From positions 1-29,642 of the forward strand of contig DAIEML010000003.1 of NCBI GenBank assembly GCA_027349615.1: a DNA stretch of 29,642 nt, written 5' to 3'. The position numbers and the translations under genes were made by a program. This document shows, in pieces, positions 14,994 to 23,484 of this stretch (the first letter of the stretch is position 1; the number at the start of each line of letters is the position of its first letter). Source of the DNA: Ignavibacteriales bacterium (GTDB lineage: Bacteria > Bacteroidota > Ignavibacteria > Ignavibacteriales > Ignavibacteriaceae). Below the pieces are notes generated by a model. The model did not search any database and was not told where the DNA came from. It saw nothing but the letters and a program-made list of their open reading frames with translations.

Positions 14994-17900
14994 TCATTTT
15001 AATAGAATCATTTTTTTAATTTGCGAAAAACTTGATCCGGCAATTATTCTATAAAAATATATTCCGCTGGATGCTATATTTCCTAAATCATCAGTTCCAT
15101 TCCATTGATACAAATGTTCACCTTCACTTACTGGACCGCTAACAATTGTTTTAATTACTTTGCCGATTACATTATAAATAACAATTTGTATTTCTGTACT
15201 TGTGGGAACGTAAACTGGAATTTCAGTTGAATTGTTAAAAGGGTTTGGAAAATTGTTGCCAAGGGCAAAACTACTTTTATGTACTGAGTTATCTTTTATT
15301 TTTTGATTGACTTCATTTGAAGTGCCTATTAAAATTGAAAATGAAGTTGTGGATTTTGTTGGAACAAATTTAAAAGTATTTTCATTTTCTAAATTACTCC
15401 AAGTATTTGATTGAGCGTTATGGATATAAACTTCGTATTGTTCAGGAACATTATCTAATCCTTCAAATACTAATGTATCGTTGCGCCACGGTTTTGAATC
15501 AACTTTTATATTCCATTCTGCAAATGTATCAAATGAAGGTTTGATATCGCTTGCAAAAACTGGATAATCACTATTCCATTCCGGATGATAAAAATAGACA
15601 GTAGGCACGGAACCAATATTCCGCGGTTTATGAACATCAAAATGATTATATCCGTTGTTAACATTGGAAGAAACTCCAAGCCATGCTAAACTATCGCAAT
15701 AACTTCCTGAATTCAGTTTAATTCTTATTTCCCAATCAACAGAAACTTCTGATGCCGAATTAGTTTTATCTATTTTCTGCAGGCCTGGTGAACTTACTTG
15801 AGCAGGAATTTCCAAAGTAGTAAGATTAGTAGCATTAAAGAAATAATATCCAATATACGGAGAAAGTGTTGAAGAGTTTTGAAAATTTCCATTGAAAGAA
15901 TAAATAGGTTCTGTTACACTATTTGCTGATTGAATTTTACTCCATGAAACCGGATATGTAAAAGGATCAGTTATAATATTCCAACCGCTGTGTAAAGGCA
16001 AATCAACTTGACCGTTTGAATTAAGCGGTGCATCTTCTGTTGTTGTATCGATTATAAGAAAACCTTTTTTCAAAATCCAAAAAGCTGTGCCAGTTGAAAA
16101 TATAAAACTACCTCCAGAATTATACTCTACTAAATAATTACTAGGAGCTCCATTATCCCAATAAGCAACCCAATCATTAAATGGTGAACCAGTTAAAAAT
16201 GTACTCAAAGGAAAATTTCCTGCGCCGGGTATTCCAACAAGTTTATAATCAGAAGATTTGAACTGAGATAAATTAGTATATGATGGAAATGTCAGTGTCG
16301 TATCTATGTTTGAAAAAGTTGGATTGGAAATTCTTGTTGTAAATTCCCAGGCTGAAGAAAATGGATTCCAAACTGAATCAACTTTTGCTTTTACATGCCA
16401 AAAATAAGTAGTGCTGCTGGTTAGATTTTTTAAAACAACTGAAGTAGTTTTTATTGTAGAATCATCAATAACTAATTTCGAAAAGTCAGGAGTTGTAGAA
16501 AGTTGAATATCGTAAAATTGTACATTAGGAACTGAATCCCAAATGCAAACTTCAGTTAAAGATTGATTTTTAGATCCATCATTTGGCGAAACTAGCACAG
16601 GGATATTTGATGTAACTTGCTGAGTTTGAAAATGCCATTCTGCTGACCAATTACTAATTCCGAAAGTATTCTTTGCCGAAACATGCCAATAATATTTTGT
16701 GTTCTGATTAAGTTGACCTACTTGATAATAAGTTGATGTTATTAAAGAATCGTCAAATGTTACATTAGTAAAAGTAGAATCTGTGGATAACTGAAGATGA
16801 TAAGATGAAGCATTAGAAGAAGCATTCCAATTTAATATCGGATATAATGGTTCGTCAACAGCAGAATTAACCGGTGAAGAAAGAACAGGTGTTTGTGGCA
16901 CAGCAATATTTGTATCGTTTGATGTTGTTGAAAATTTCCAAACTGCTGAGAATAAACTTGATGATGAATTGTTTGATGCGCTTACACGCCAATAATAAAC
17001 TTGATTATAAGCCAAACTATCTACTTGCTGATAATTTGGAACTATTCCATTTTTATTAAAAACTATTGAACTAAAGTTAGAATCTATTCCAACTTGCAAA
17101 TTATATGTCGAAGCACCACTAACGCTTGTCCATTGTAATTTTAAAGAGACTGGTTCATTCACCGAACCATTTGCCGGCGATGTTAATGTAGGCGGCGATA
17201 ATGATACTACTGATGGTGTTGTTGTAAAACTCCAAATACCTGACCATCCGCTAAACAAAATTAATGATGAAGAACCAGCACGCCAGAAATAAGTTGTATT
17301 ATTTGAAAGTCCGCTTACTTGATATGAATTGTTCGATAAACCCGATTGATTAACCACGAGATTATTAAATGATGAATCTGTTGAAACTTGAACAGAATAA
17401 GAACTAGCTCCCGAAACAGAACTCCATTGCAAAGTTAATGAGGTTGGTTGATTTATAGATCCGTTTGGAGGCGCTGTTAAACTTGGCGCAGCCAATGTTG
17501 AATTTGGCTGTGAAGCTGTTTTTACAACTTGTGTATTTGACCATGGACTTTTTGTAGTTGAATCTTTTGCTAAAACTCGCCAATAAAAAATCTTATTTGG
17601 TGAAAGTGAGTCAACTGTTTTGGCTGGAACTGTTAGCAATGAATCATCGACAATTATATTATTAAAACTTGCTGAGGTTGAAATCTGGATATGATAATAT
17701 TCAGCATTTGAAACTTGAGACCATGCAAAAGTTATATTTGTTGGAGTAATAGTTGAATCATTAGGAGGTGAAATTGGTGCTGGAACCGGCGGAGGCACCT
17801 TAGTTGTAAAGCTTGAAATATTAGACCAAGGTCCATTATTATTAATATTATTAGCACTTACTCTCCAATAATATTGTTGATTATTTAATAATGAAATTAC

Positions 17901-19352
17901 TTGATAAGAAATCGAAGTTAAGCTTGAATTTTCATTAGTAATTGAATTAAATGCTGAAGAAGTTGACAACTGGAAATGATATGTAGTTGCATTATTAACG
18001 CTATCCCATTTGAATGCAACGCTAGTAGATTCAATTTGAGCAGAATTAATTGGAGATATTAAAACCGGTGCGGATAAAGTTGGTGGTGGAATAGAAGTTG
18101 TCGTAAATGTCCATTGAACTGACCAAGGACCTTGTCCACCAGCATTTACTCCTCTTACTTGCCAATAATATGCTTTATTATTTAACAACCCGCTTACTTG
18201 TTGAGAAGTTCCAACAATAGCATAATTTGTATAAACCATGTTAGTAAATGTTTGGTCTGTGGCAACCTGTATCCAATAATGATCAGCATTAGCTGCAGAA
18301 TTCCAAGACAAAGTAATTGTTGTTGGCTGATTTGTTGATCCATTTATTGGAACTGATAATGTTGGTTGAGATGGCAGTTGAACTTGAGAGCCAACAGTAG
18401 TAAAATTCCACACAGTTGACCAATTGCTAGAGCCGCTAGAATTTAATCCTTTTACTCGCCAAAAGTAATTAGTTGAAGCAGATAAATTATTAACTTGATA
18501 TGAATTTAAAGTAACAGAAGAATCTCCAATAGTTGGATTAGAAAAAGTTGAATCAGTTGCAATTTGAACCCAATAATGATCAGCATTCGCAGATGAATTC
18601 CAATCTAGAACAATTGTTGTTGGCTGATTAGTTGAGCCATCTGAAGGCGAAGCTAATGTTGGTACAGATGGATTTGGAAGTGGCGGTGTTGTAGTTGTTG
18701 TAAAACTCCAAGTTGATGACCAAGAACTTGTCGATGAGGAATTACTTGCACTTACTCGCCAGTAAAAAGTTGAACTATTAGATAGTGAACTGATTTGTTC
18801 ACTTGTTCCGGTTAGTGTTGCATTATCATAAATTAGCGAAGAGAATGCAGATGAATTTGAAACTTGCAAATGATAATTTATAGCTCCAGTTATTGAACTC
18901 CACGTCAATATTAAAGTTGTTGGTTCTCCGCTGGTTCCATTTGTTGGAGACAAAAGTGCTGGCGCGCTTAAAGAAGTTGGTATTGTTGAAAAACTCCAAA
19001 CGGAAGACCAACTGCTTGTAAAAATTAATGATGATGCTAAAGCTCTCCAGTAATAAGTTGTATTACTTGTTAATCCGCTAACTTGATATGAAGTTCCTGT
19101 CAATCCTGATTGATTTACTAATATATTATTAAAAGCTGCATCAGTAGCTACTTGAACTGAATAAGAAGTTGCTGCTGAAACAGAATTCCATTGTAATGTT
19201 AAAGTTGTTAGTTGATTTGCAGCTCCATTAGAAGGTGAAACCAAAGTAGGAGCAGATATTATCTGAGAATTCGCTGTTCCTATTATAGAAATCCACAAAA
19301 CAGAAAGTTCCAAAAATAAAAATGCGAATTTATGTTTGTAATCTCGTTTCAT
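14994..19352 (-). CDS. Giant surface protein: ten FN3 repeats plus T9SS sorting domain
   Basis: 1452 aa. Signal peptide about 1-29. Ten FN3-type repeats of 90-95 aa follow (starts near residues 33, 129, 229, 327, 427, 521, 620, 718, 818 and 916), each opening P-x-L-x-[SA]-P-x-[ND] and containing an [YF]-[YF]-W-[RHQ]-[VA] strand. A region of about 180 residues (1010-1190, with DYKLVGIPGAGNFPLSTF and TAFWILKKGF) and a second beta-rich segment come before the type-A sorting domain (about 1360-1452; NNFPNPFNNST; ends KKMILLK). No enzyme motif is seen; it is probably an adhesin or cell-surface stalk. Its ATG overlaps the stop of the WecA-like gene (ATGA, 19349-19352) and has AGGA upstream, so it is translationally coupled to polysaccharide synthesis. 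It could instead be a polysaccharide-anchored or glycosylated cargo. Confidence 0.9.
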   Translation of the reverse strand: MKRDYKHKFAFLFLELSVLWISIIGTANSQIISAPTLVSPSNGAANQLTTLTLQWNSVSAATSYSVQVATDAAFNNILVNQSGLTGTSYQVSGLTSNTTYYWRALASSLIFTSSWSSVWSFSTIPTSLSAPALLSPTNGTSGEPTTLILTWSSITGAINYHLQVSNSSAFSSLIYDNATLTGTSEQISSLSNSSTFYWRVSASNSSSTSSWSSTWSFTTTTTPPLPNPSVPTLASPSDGSTNQPTTIVLDWNSSANADHYWVQIATDSTFSNPTIGDSSVTLNSYQVNNLSASTNYFWRVKGLNSSGSSNWSTVWNFTTVGSQVQLPSQPTLSVPINGSTNQPTTITLSWNSAANADHYWIQVATDQTFTNMVYTNYAIVGTSQQVSGLLNNKAYYWQVRGVNAGGQGPWSVQWTFTTTSIPPPTLSAPVLISPINSAQIESTSVAFKWDSVNNATTYHFQLSTSSAFNSITNENSSLTSISYQVISLLNNQQYYWRVSANNINNNGPWSNISSFTTKVPPPVPAPISPPNDSTITPTNITFAWSQVSNAEYYHIQISTSASFNNIIVDDSLLTVPAKTVDSLSPNKIFYWRVLAKDSTTKSPWSNTQVVKTASQPNSTLAAPSLTAPPNGSINQPTSLTLQWSSVSGASSYSVQVSTDSSFNNLVVNQSGLSNNSYQVSGLSNNTTYFWRAGSSSLILFSGWSGIWSFTTTPSVVSLSPPTLTSPANGSVNEPVSLKLQWTSVSGASTYNLQVGIDSNFSSIVFNKNGIVPNYQQVDSLAYNQVYYWRVSASNNSSSSLFSAVWKFSTTSNDTNIAVPQTPVLSSPVNSAVDEPLYPILNWNASSNASSYHLQLSTDSTFTNVTFDDSLITSTYYQVGQLNQNTKYYWHVSAKNTFGISNWSAEWHFQTQQVTSNIPVLVSPNDGSKNQSLTEVCIWDSVPNVQFYDIQLSTTPDFSKLVIDDSTIKTTSVVLKNLTSSTTYFWHVKAKVDSVWNPFSSAWEFTTRISNPTFSNIDTTLTFPSYTNLSQFKSSDYKLVGIPGAGNFPLSTFLTGSPFNDWVAYWDNGAPSNYLVEYNSGGSFIFSTGTAFWILKKGFLIIDTTTEDAPLNSNGQVDLPLHSGWNIITDPFTYPVSWSKIQSANSVTEPIYSFNGNFQNSSTLSPYIGYYFFNATNLTTLEIPAQVSSPGLQKIDKTNSASEVSVDWEIRIKLNSGSYCDSLAWLGVSSNVNNGYNHFDVHKPRNIGSVPTVYFYHPEWNSDYPVFASDIKPSFDTFAEWNIKVDSKPWRNDTLVFEGLDNVPEQYEVYIHNAQSNTWSNLENENTFKFVPTKSTTSFSILIGTSNEVNQKIKDNSVHKSSFALGNNFPNPFNNSTEIPVYVPTSTEIQIVIYNVIGKVIKTIVSGPVSEGEHLYQWNGTDDLGNIASSGIYFYRIIAGSSFSQIKKMILLK
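16332..19256 (-). repeat. DNA encoding ten tandem FN3 repeats
   Basis: Ten units of about 270-300 bp inside the giant surface protein gene. Units 3 and 4 are most alike at protein level (both contain STNQPTTI and ANADHYW), as are units 1 and 7 (both contain SYSVQV, FNN and SGL). This suggests duplication of single and more distant units. The repeats differ enough that they are protein repeats, not a recent perfect tandem array. Confidence 0.85.
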
Positions 19353-21298
19353 TTATTTCCTAAAAGTATATTCGCAGTACTATTATCAAGGTTTTTTGCA
19401 GCATTAAAAATTGCTCTATCTACCTTTGTTCTTGAAGGAATTATAGATTTAAATTCAAGATTCGACATTTTGATTGGAATATTAAATTGATTGGCTAACT
19501 TTTTTATCCTGCCATAAACGTTTAGATTAATCTTTTCATTAGCAACAATAATTTCATCAATACGATTTTTTCTTAGTAATCGTTCAAGCCGCCAATGACT
19601 TCCAAAAATCGGATAACCGTTTAAATATTTTCCTTCTAGGTTAGGATTATCATCTAGAAATCCAATTGGATTTATTTCTTCTCTATAATTCAACAATGCT
19701 TGAAGAGCTATTATTCCTTTATTGTCGGCGCCATAAATAAGTATTTTCTTCCCTTTGCTAGAATCTTTGTTAAAAGAATAATTAAGCATATGGAAGGAAA
19801 TTCTTGAACCGACAACAAACGTAACAAGAAAATAAAAATCTAAAAGTATTATCGCAGTTAAATAATTATGTATTGATAGTAATGGAAAGAAATTTAAAAT
19901 ACCTGCAGTTATTAAAATTGCAATCAAAGCAGATTTAGAAATTTGTATTAAATCTCCAAGGCCAATAAGCGGAATTGAATGTTTGTACAACCCTCCGATT
20001 ACAAAAGCGAATAATTGAATTATTCCGATTATTACCATTGAATATGCAAGGTAACGTAATCCTTGTTCAAATAAATTTGACGGAGTTATCAACCAAACTG
20101 AAATGAAAAATGCAAACATTATTGAAATAACATCCAGAAAAATTTGAATTATCGAATGCTTTAAAAATGCCAGGCAATAAACTTTTAATAGAATTCCATT
20201 TTTAATTACCGACATTTCTTTATATCCAAGTTTCCTAGCAGAAATTGCGGCAAAAATTCCAATCCCAATTATTATGAATGATGAATTTACACTTCCAGCT
20301 GTAATTAAAAATGCACAAACCCCAAAAGCTATTGATACCGCATAAAGAACAATTACCGCTTCACGCTGAGATAATCCATGTGCTAAAAGCTGATGATGAA
20401 TGTGTCGTTTGTCTGGTAGAAACATTGAATGAAGTTTTTTAAAAGTAGAAGACTTTAAAGTTTGCTCTGGCAAAAACCATTTAAGCATTCGCCTTAACAT
20501 CGCAATCATAGTATCGAATACAGGCACACCTAAAGCAAGTATCGGAATTAAAATTGAAAAGGCAGTAGATCCTTTGGTTGAACTTTGCAGAGATAAGAAT
20601 GCTAGTATAAATCCAAGAAAAAGGCTGCCGGAATCTCCAAGAAAAATTCTCGCAGGATTGAAATTGTATTTGAGAAAGCCAATAAGCGAACCTGCAAGAG
20701 CAACGCTAATTATTGTAATCGTAACATCACGATGAAGAATTGCTATTGAAGCCACTGTTAAGCATGAAATTGTTGCAATACCTGAAGCTAAACCATCTAA
20801 TCCATCTATTAAATTAAATGCATTTGTAATTCCTATTACCCACAATACTGTAAGCGGATATGAGAAATACCCCAACTCAATTATGTTCGAGGAAAAAGGT
20901 AAATTGAAAGATGAAAATCGAAATCCTGCAATATAAACTAAAGAACCAGCTAATAATTGAATAAAGAATTTAGGACCTGGCTTTAAAACCCAAACATCAT
21001 CGCAGATGCCTAGGAATAAAATTATGAAAAGAGAAAGTGCTGACATAACCCAATTAACAGAGTTCATATAAGCTGCCATCTTTGAGGATGGGAATAAGAA
21101 ATAAATAACAGTAATTGTTAAAATGAAACTGACAAAAGGAGCTAGACCGCCCATTCTTGGAATTGGGTTTTTATGAATTTTTCGTTCATCTGGTTTGTCA
21201 ATTGCGCCAATAAATTTTGCAAAACGAATTACAAAAGGAGTTAAGATAAGCGTCATTAACAGCGGCGTCAAAAAACTTATCGCATAAATTCTTATCAT
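19349..21298 (-). CDS. WecA/TagO-type phosphoglycosyl transferase fused to CapD-like N-terminal half
   Basis: 649 aa, about twice the usual WecA length. Residues 1-350 are a MraY/WecA-family membrane enzyme: DKPDERKIHKNPIPRMGG (34-51), Mg-binding DD (100-101), FNLIDGLDGLA (161-171), FLGDSGS (219-225) and HIHH (299-302). It should transfer a HexNAc-1-phosphate, probably GlcNAc-1-P, to undecaprenyl phosphate. Residues about 380-500 are four more hydrophobic segments, followed by a Rossmann-like domain (KKILIYGADNKGI, 517-529; INPIGFLDD, 542-550) as found in the N-terminal half of CapD/WbpM-type sugar-nucleotide dehydratases. The catalytic SDR half is missing. The second part may be regulatory or bind a nucleotide. 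AGAGG upstream of ATG 21298 supports the start. Confidence 0.88.
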   Translation of the reverse strand: MIRIYAISFLTPLLMTLILTPFVIRFAKFIGAIDKPDERKIHKNPIPRMGGLAPFVSFILTITVIYFLFPSSKMAAYMNSVNWVMSALSLFIILFLGICDDVWVLKPGPKFFIQLLAGSLVYIAGFRFSSFNLPFSSNIIELGYFSYPLTVLWVIGITNAFNLIDGLDGLASGIATISCLTVASIAILHRDVTITIISVALAGSLIGFLKYNFNPARIFLGDSGSLFLGFILAFLSLQSSTKGSTAFSILIPILALGVPVFDTMIAMLRRMLKWFLPEQTLKSSTFKKLHSMFLPDKRHIHHQLLAHGLSQREAVIVLYAVSIAFGVCAFLITAGSVNSSFIIIGIGIFAAISARKLGYKEMSVIKNGILLKVYCLAFLKHSIIQIFLDVISIMFAFFISVWLITPSNLFEQGLRYLAYSMVIIGIIQLFAFVIGGLYKHSIPLIGLGDLIQISKSALIAILITAGILNFFPLLSIHNYLTAIILLDFYFLVTFVVGSRISFHMLNYSFNKDSSKGKKILIYGADNKGIIALQALLNYREEINPIGFLDDNPNLEGKYLNGYPIFGSHWRLERLLRKNRIDEIIVANEKINLNVYGRIKKLANQFNIPIKMSNLEFKSIIPSRTKVDRAIFNAAKNLDNSTANILLGNK

Positions 21299-21387
21299 AT
21301 TTACCTCTATTCAATTTCTTATTCATTCAAGCCATCTATTATTTACGCACAAAATTTTAGCTAAACTAAATTCGCTATTACTATTTT

Positions 21388-22287
21388 TTATAAATCATAT
21401 AACAATGAAAATTGATTTAACATATCAGATTGCTGAGTATAAAAAACAAACTCAAAAAGAAAATCTCCGAAGTGCAGTCCAAGACCATATCTTGGTGTAC
21501 TTATATCTGGGCCAGCAACATAACCGAAACGTAGATTAAGAAAATTAAAAGGACGAATTTCTATTCCGCCTTTATAATATAATCCACTGTAGCCGAATAT
21601 TTTTTGGTTAGCTAAGGAAAGAACTAAAAACTTTCTTCTTAATGAAGATGAAGACGGATAACTTAAAGAAGCTCCTATCTCTAAGCTTTTATTTAGATAA
21701 ATATTTTTTGCATCAAAGGAAGAATCTGATTTTAAATATTGAATCTCTGTACCTAATCCGCTGAAGACTGCAGCGTAGCTTATATCAGCAGAAGGTGAAT
21801 AATCAATACCAACAGAATACATACCCGATGTAGAATGAGAATTATCCGTTTGTCCATAATTTAATCCTGCAGAAATTCCAATACTGAAAGTATTTGTTAT
21901 CTCAGAAGCAAACGCCGCTTCATATCCAAATTCAAGGATGTGATTATTTCGAAATGGTTCCGGCGATTGTAAATATCCAAGATGATAAAGTTGTAAACCA
22001 AACGAAAGCATTTGAGCGCCTTTGGGTAAAACAGGGAATGCAACATTTTCCATCATGCCAATTCCATTTCTAATTTGTGCATGATTGACCATAACGGAAT
22101 AATTTTCTAGGAAGACAAGTGAAGCCGGATTTTGATACATACAACTGATATCTTGTGCAAAAGAAATTTCTGCATCTCCTAATCCTGCATTTCTAGCTCC
22201 GCTGAGAAAAGGTGCTTGAACGCTCTGACCATTAACAATTACGCTAATTAGCAAAATCAAAAAAATATTATATAATATTATTTTCAT
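21388..22287 (-). CDS. PorV/PorQ-like outer-membrane beta-barrel protein
   Basis: 299 aa. A signal peptide (about 1-20, ending NGQS) leads a motif typical of the PorV/PorQ and UPF0164-like barrels: an S-G-A-R-N-A-G-L-G-D-A block, then Q-D-I-S-C-M-Y-Q-N-P-A-S. Alternating strands continue to the end (FGDFLFEFVFYTQQ...FSLLYDL). PorV and PorQ are T9SS outer-membrane components that help release and attach cargo. Similar barrels also occur next to polysaccharide genes with unknown roles, so I do not assign PorV itself. It lies 10 bp after the Wza-like gene and 89 bp before the WecA fusion, all on the - strand. The association with a T9SS cargo gene in the same operon supports a surface-export role. 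Confidence 0.75.
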   Translation of the reverse strand: MKIILYNIFLILLISVIVNGQSVQAPFLSGARNAGLGDAEISFAQDISCMYQNPASLVFLENYSVMVNHAQIRNGIGMMENVAFPVLPKGAQMLSFGLQLYHLGYLQSPEPFRNNHILEFGYEAAFASEITNTFSIGISAGLNYGQTDNSHSTSGMYSVGIDYSPSADISYAAVFSGLGTEIQYLKSDSSFDAKNIYLNKSLEIGASLSYPSSSSLRRKFLVLSLANQKIFGYSGLYYKGGIEIRPFNFLNLRFGYVAGPDISTPRYGLGLHFGDFLFEFVFYTQQSDMLNQFSLLYDL

Positions 22288-22297
22288 ATACTATTGA

Positions 22298-23092
22298 TTA
22301 ATTCAATAATCTAAAAAATCCAAATAGAAGAAGAACATCACGAGCATAATCGGAAAGTTCACGCATAAAGTTTTCTTCCTTTGGAACAAAAACTGTATCG
22401 CCTGGCTTTACTCTTGGAATAGATTCCATATCTCCTTTTTCGAGGTGTTCAGTTAAATCAACTTCAATAACATCATTTCTTCTCCCATTCCTAAAAATTT
22501 TTACGTGCCTTAAATCAGCACCAGTAGCCGGGCCGCCAGCAGCAGCAATTATTTCAACTAGCGGTTCATCAGATAGAGCTGGATAATTATCTTGCTTGTT
22601 AACTGCGCCCATAACGCTTACTCGCCTATCCATTTCTATATGCGAGATTGTTAATCTAGGATCGCCTTTAACATATTCAGAAAGCCGCTCCTTCACAGCA
22701 CTTGTAAATTCATCTTGAGTTAAGCCTGCAGCCATAACCTCACCAATCAGCGGTATCGTTACAGTTCCATATTCTTTTACAGTTGAAGTTGTATTAAATT
22801 CCGGATATCCCCAAACCATTATTTGCAACTGATCACCGGGTTTAATCATATCAGCTTTTTTCTTTTCATTAATATCTAATGAACCTTCATTTGATTTAGG
22901 GTCATGCTGATTGATTCCGGAAAAAGAATTATAATTATTACTTATATCAGGTTTGTTAACTAACTGTTCTGATTCACAGCCGAATACAATTAGAGCGGTA
23001 AGAAGAATGACTAAAGGCTGTAAAATTATAAATAATAACCTTCTTCTTTTTCTTTCAGTTATATTTTTAAAACACGGTTTAACTTTTTTCAT
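22298..23092 (-). CDS. Wza-like polysaccharide export lipoprotein
   Basis: 264 aa from ATG 23092, which has GGAAG seven nt upstream; an in-frame ATG at 23167 would add 25 residues before the signal peptide and is less likely. Lipoprotein signal with lipobox VFGC (Cys39). Poly_export domain about 82-155 (KPGDQLQIMVWG ... YGTVTIPLIGEV), followed by one SLBB-type domain about 156-237 (RRVSVMGAV ... AAAGGPATGADLRHVKIFR ... VKPGDTVFVP). The C-terminal helix (YARDVLLLFGFFRLLN) fits the outer-membrane-spanning helix of Wza-type proteins. It should form the outer-membrane outlet for the polymer made by the divergent genes. It is the first gene of the - strand polysaccharide set. Confidence 0.92.
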   Translation of the reverse strand: MKKVKPCFKNITERKRRRLLFIILQPLVILLTALIVFGCESEQLVNKPDISNNYNSFSGINQHDPKSNEGSLDINEKKKADMIKPGDQLQIMVWGYPEFNTTSTVKEYGTVTIPLIGEVMAAGLTQDEFTSAVKERLSEYVKGDPRLTISHIEMDRRVSVMGAVNKQDNYPALSDEPLVEIIAAAGGPATGADLRHVKIFRNGRRNDVIEVDLTEHLEKGDMESIPRVKPGDTVFVPKEENFMRELSDYARDVLLLFGFFRLLN

Positions 23093-23484
23093 TCTTATTC
23101 TTCCAATAAAAAATTTTATTTCGAAATAATTCGAACAAAATATTTTTATCAATGTTACAAGATGCATGCCGTGTTAGAAATGATTTTTTTTTCGAAGAAA
23201 TGAATGATAAATAGGTTCTAATTGTTTGAACGAGAAAATTAATCGTTACACATTAACACAAAAAATAGTAACTATAAAAATATAATAGCTCAATTGTAAA
23301 CTTTGTATACGTTCGAAGGATTTAATATGGTTCTTTGATATACAAAAAACATTTTTTTTATTTCAAAAAAAATAAATACACTTAAATAATTAACTAAAAT
23401 TGGGGATTTATTATTCTTTCTAATTTCATTTTATCTGGCATACAATTTGGGTTTCATCAATACAAAACATTTGGATAAACTATA
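23093..23484. other. Divergent intergenic region, 392 bp, between the two polysaccharide operons
   Basis: This holds the start-proximal control DNA for the Wza-like gene (- strand, starts 23092) and the Wzz-like gene (+ strand, starts 23485). It is extremely AT-rich with several A- and T-tracts. A sigma-54-like element at 23436-23450 faces the wzz-like gene. I found no convincing promoter for the - strand and no small gene. Confidence 0.6.
23436..23450 (+). promoter_or_regulatory. Sigma-54-like -24/-12 promoter element upstream of the wzz-like gene
   Basis: TGGCA (23436-23440) and TTTGG (23446-23450) have the spacing of a -24/-12 promoter: GG, ten bases, then GG in place of the usual GC. The -24 half is a full TGGCA; the -12 half has one mismatch at the C. 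Transcription would start near 23462, about 23 nt before the ATG at 23485. The window encodes a sigma-54 activator (863-1894), so sigma-54 control exists in this organism. Confidence 0.35.

Noticed and set aside
16332..19256. Regularly spaced repeats considered as a CRISPR array or tandem DNA repeat
   Set aside because: The period is about 270-300 bp, the units are in frame and diverged, and they encode FN3 domains.
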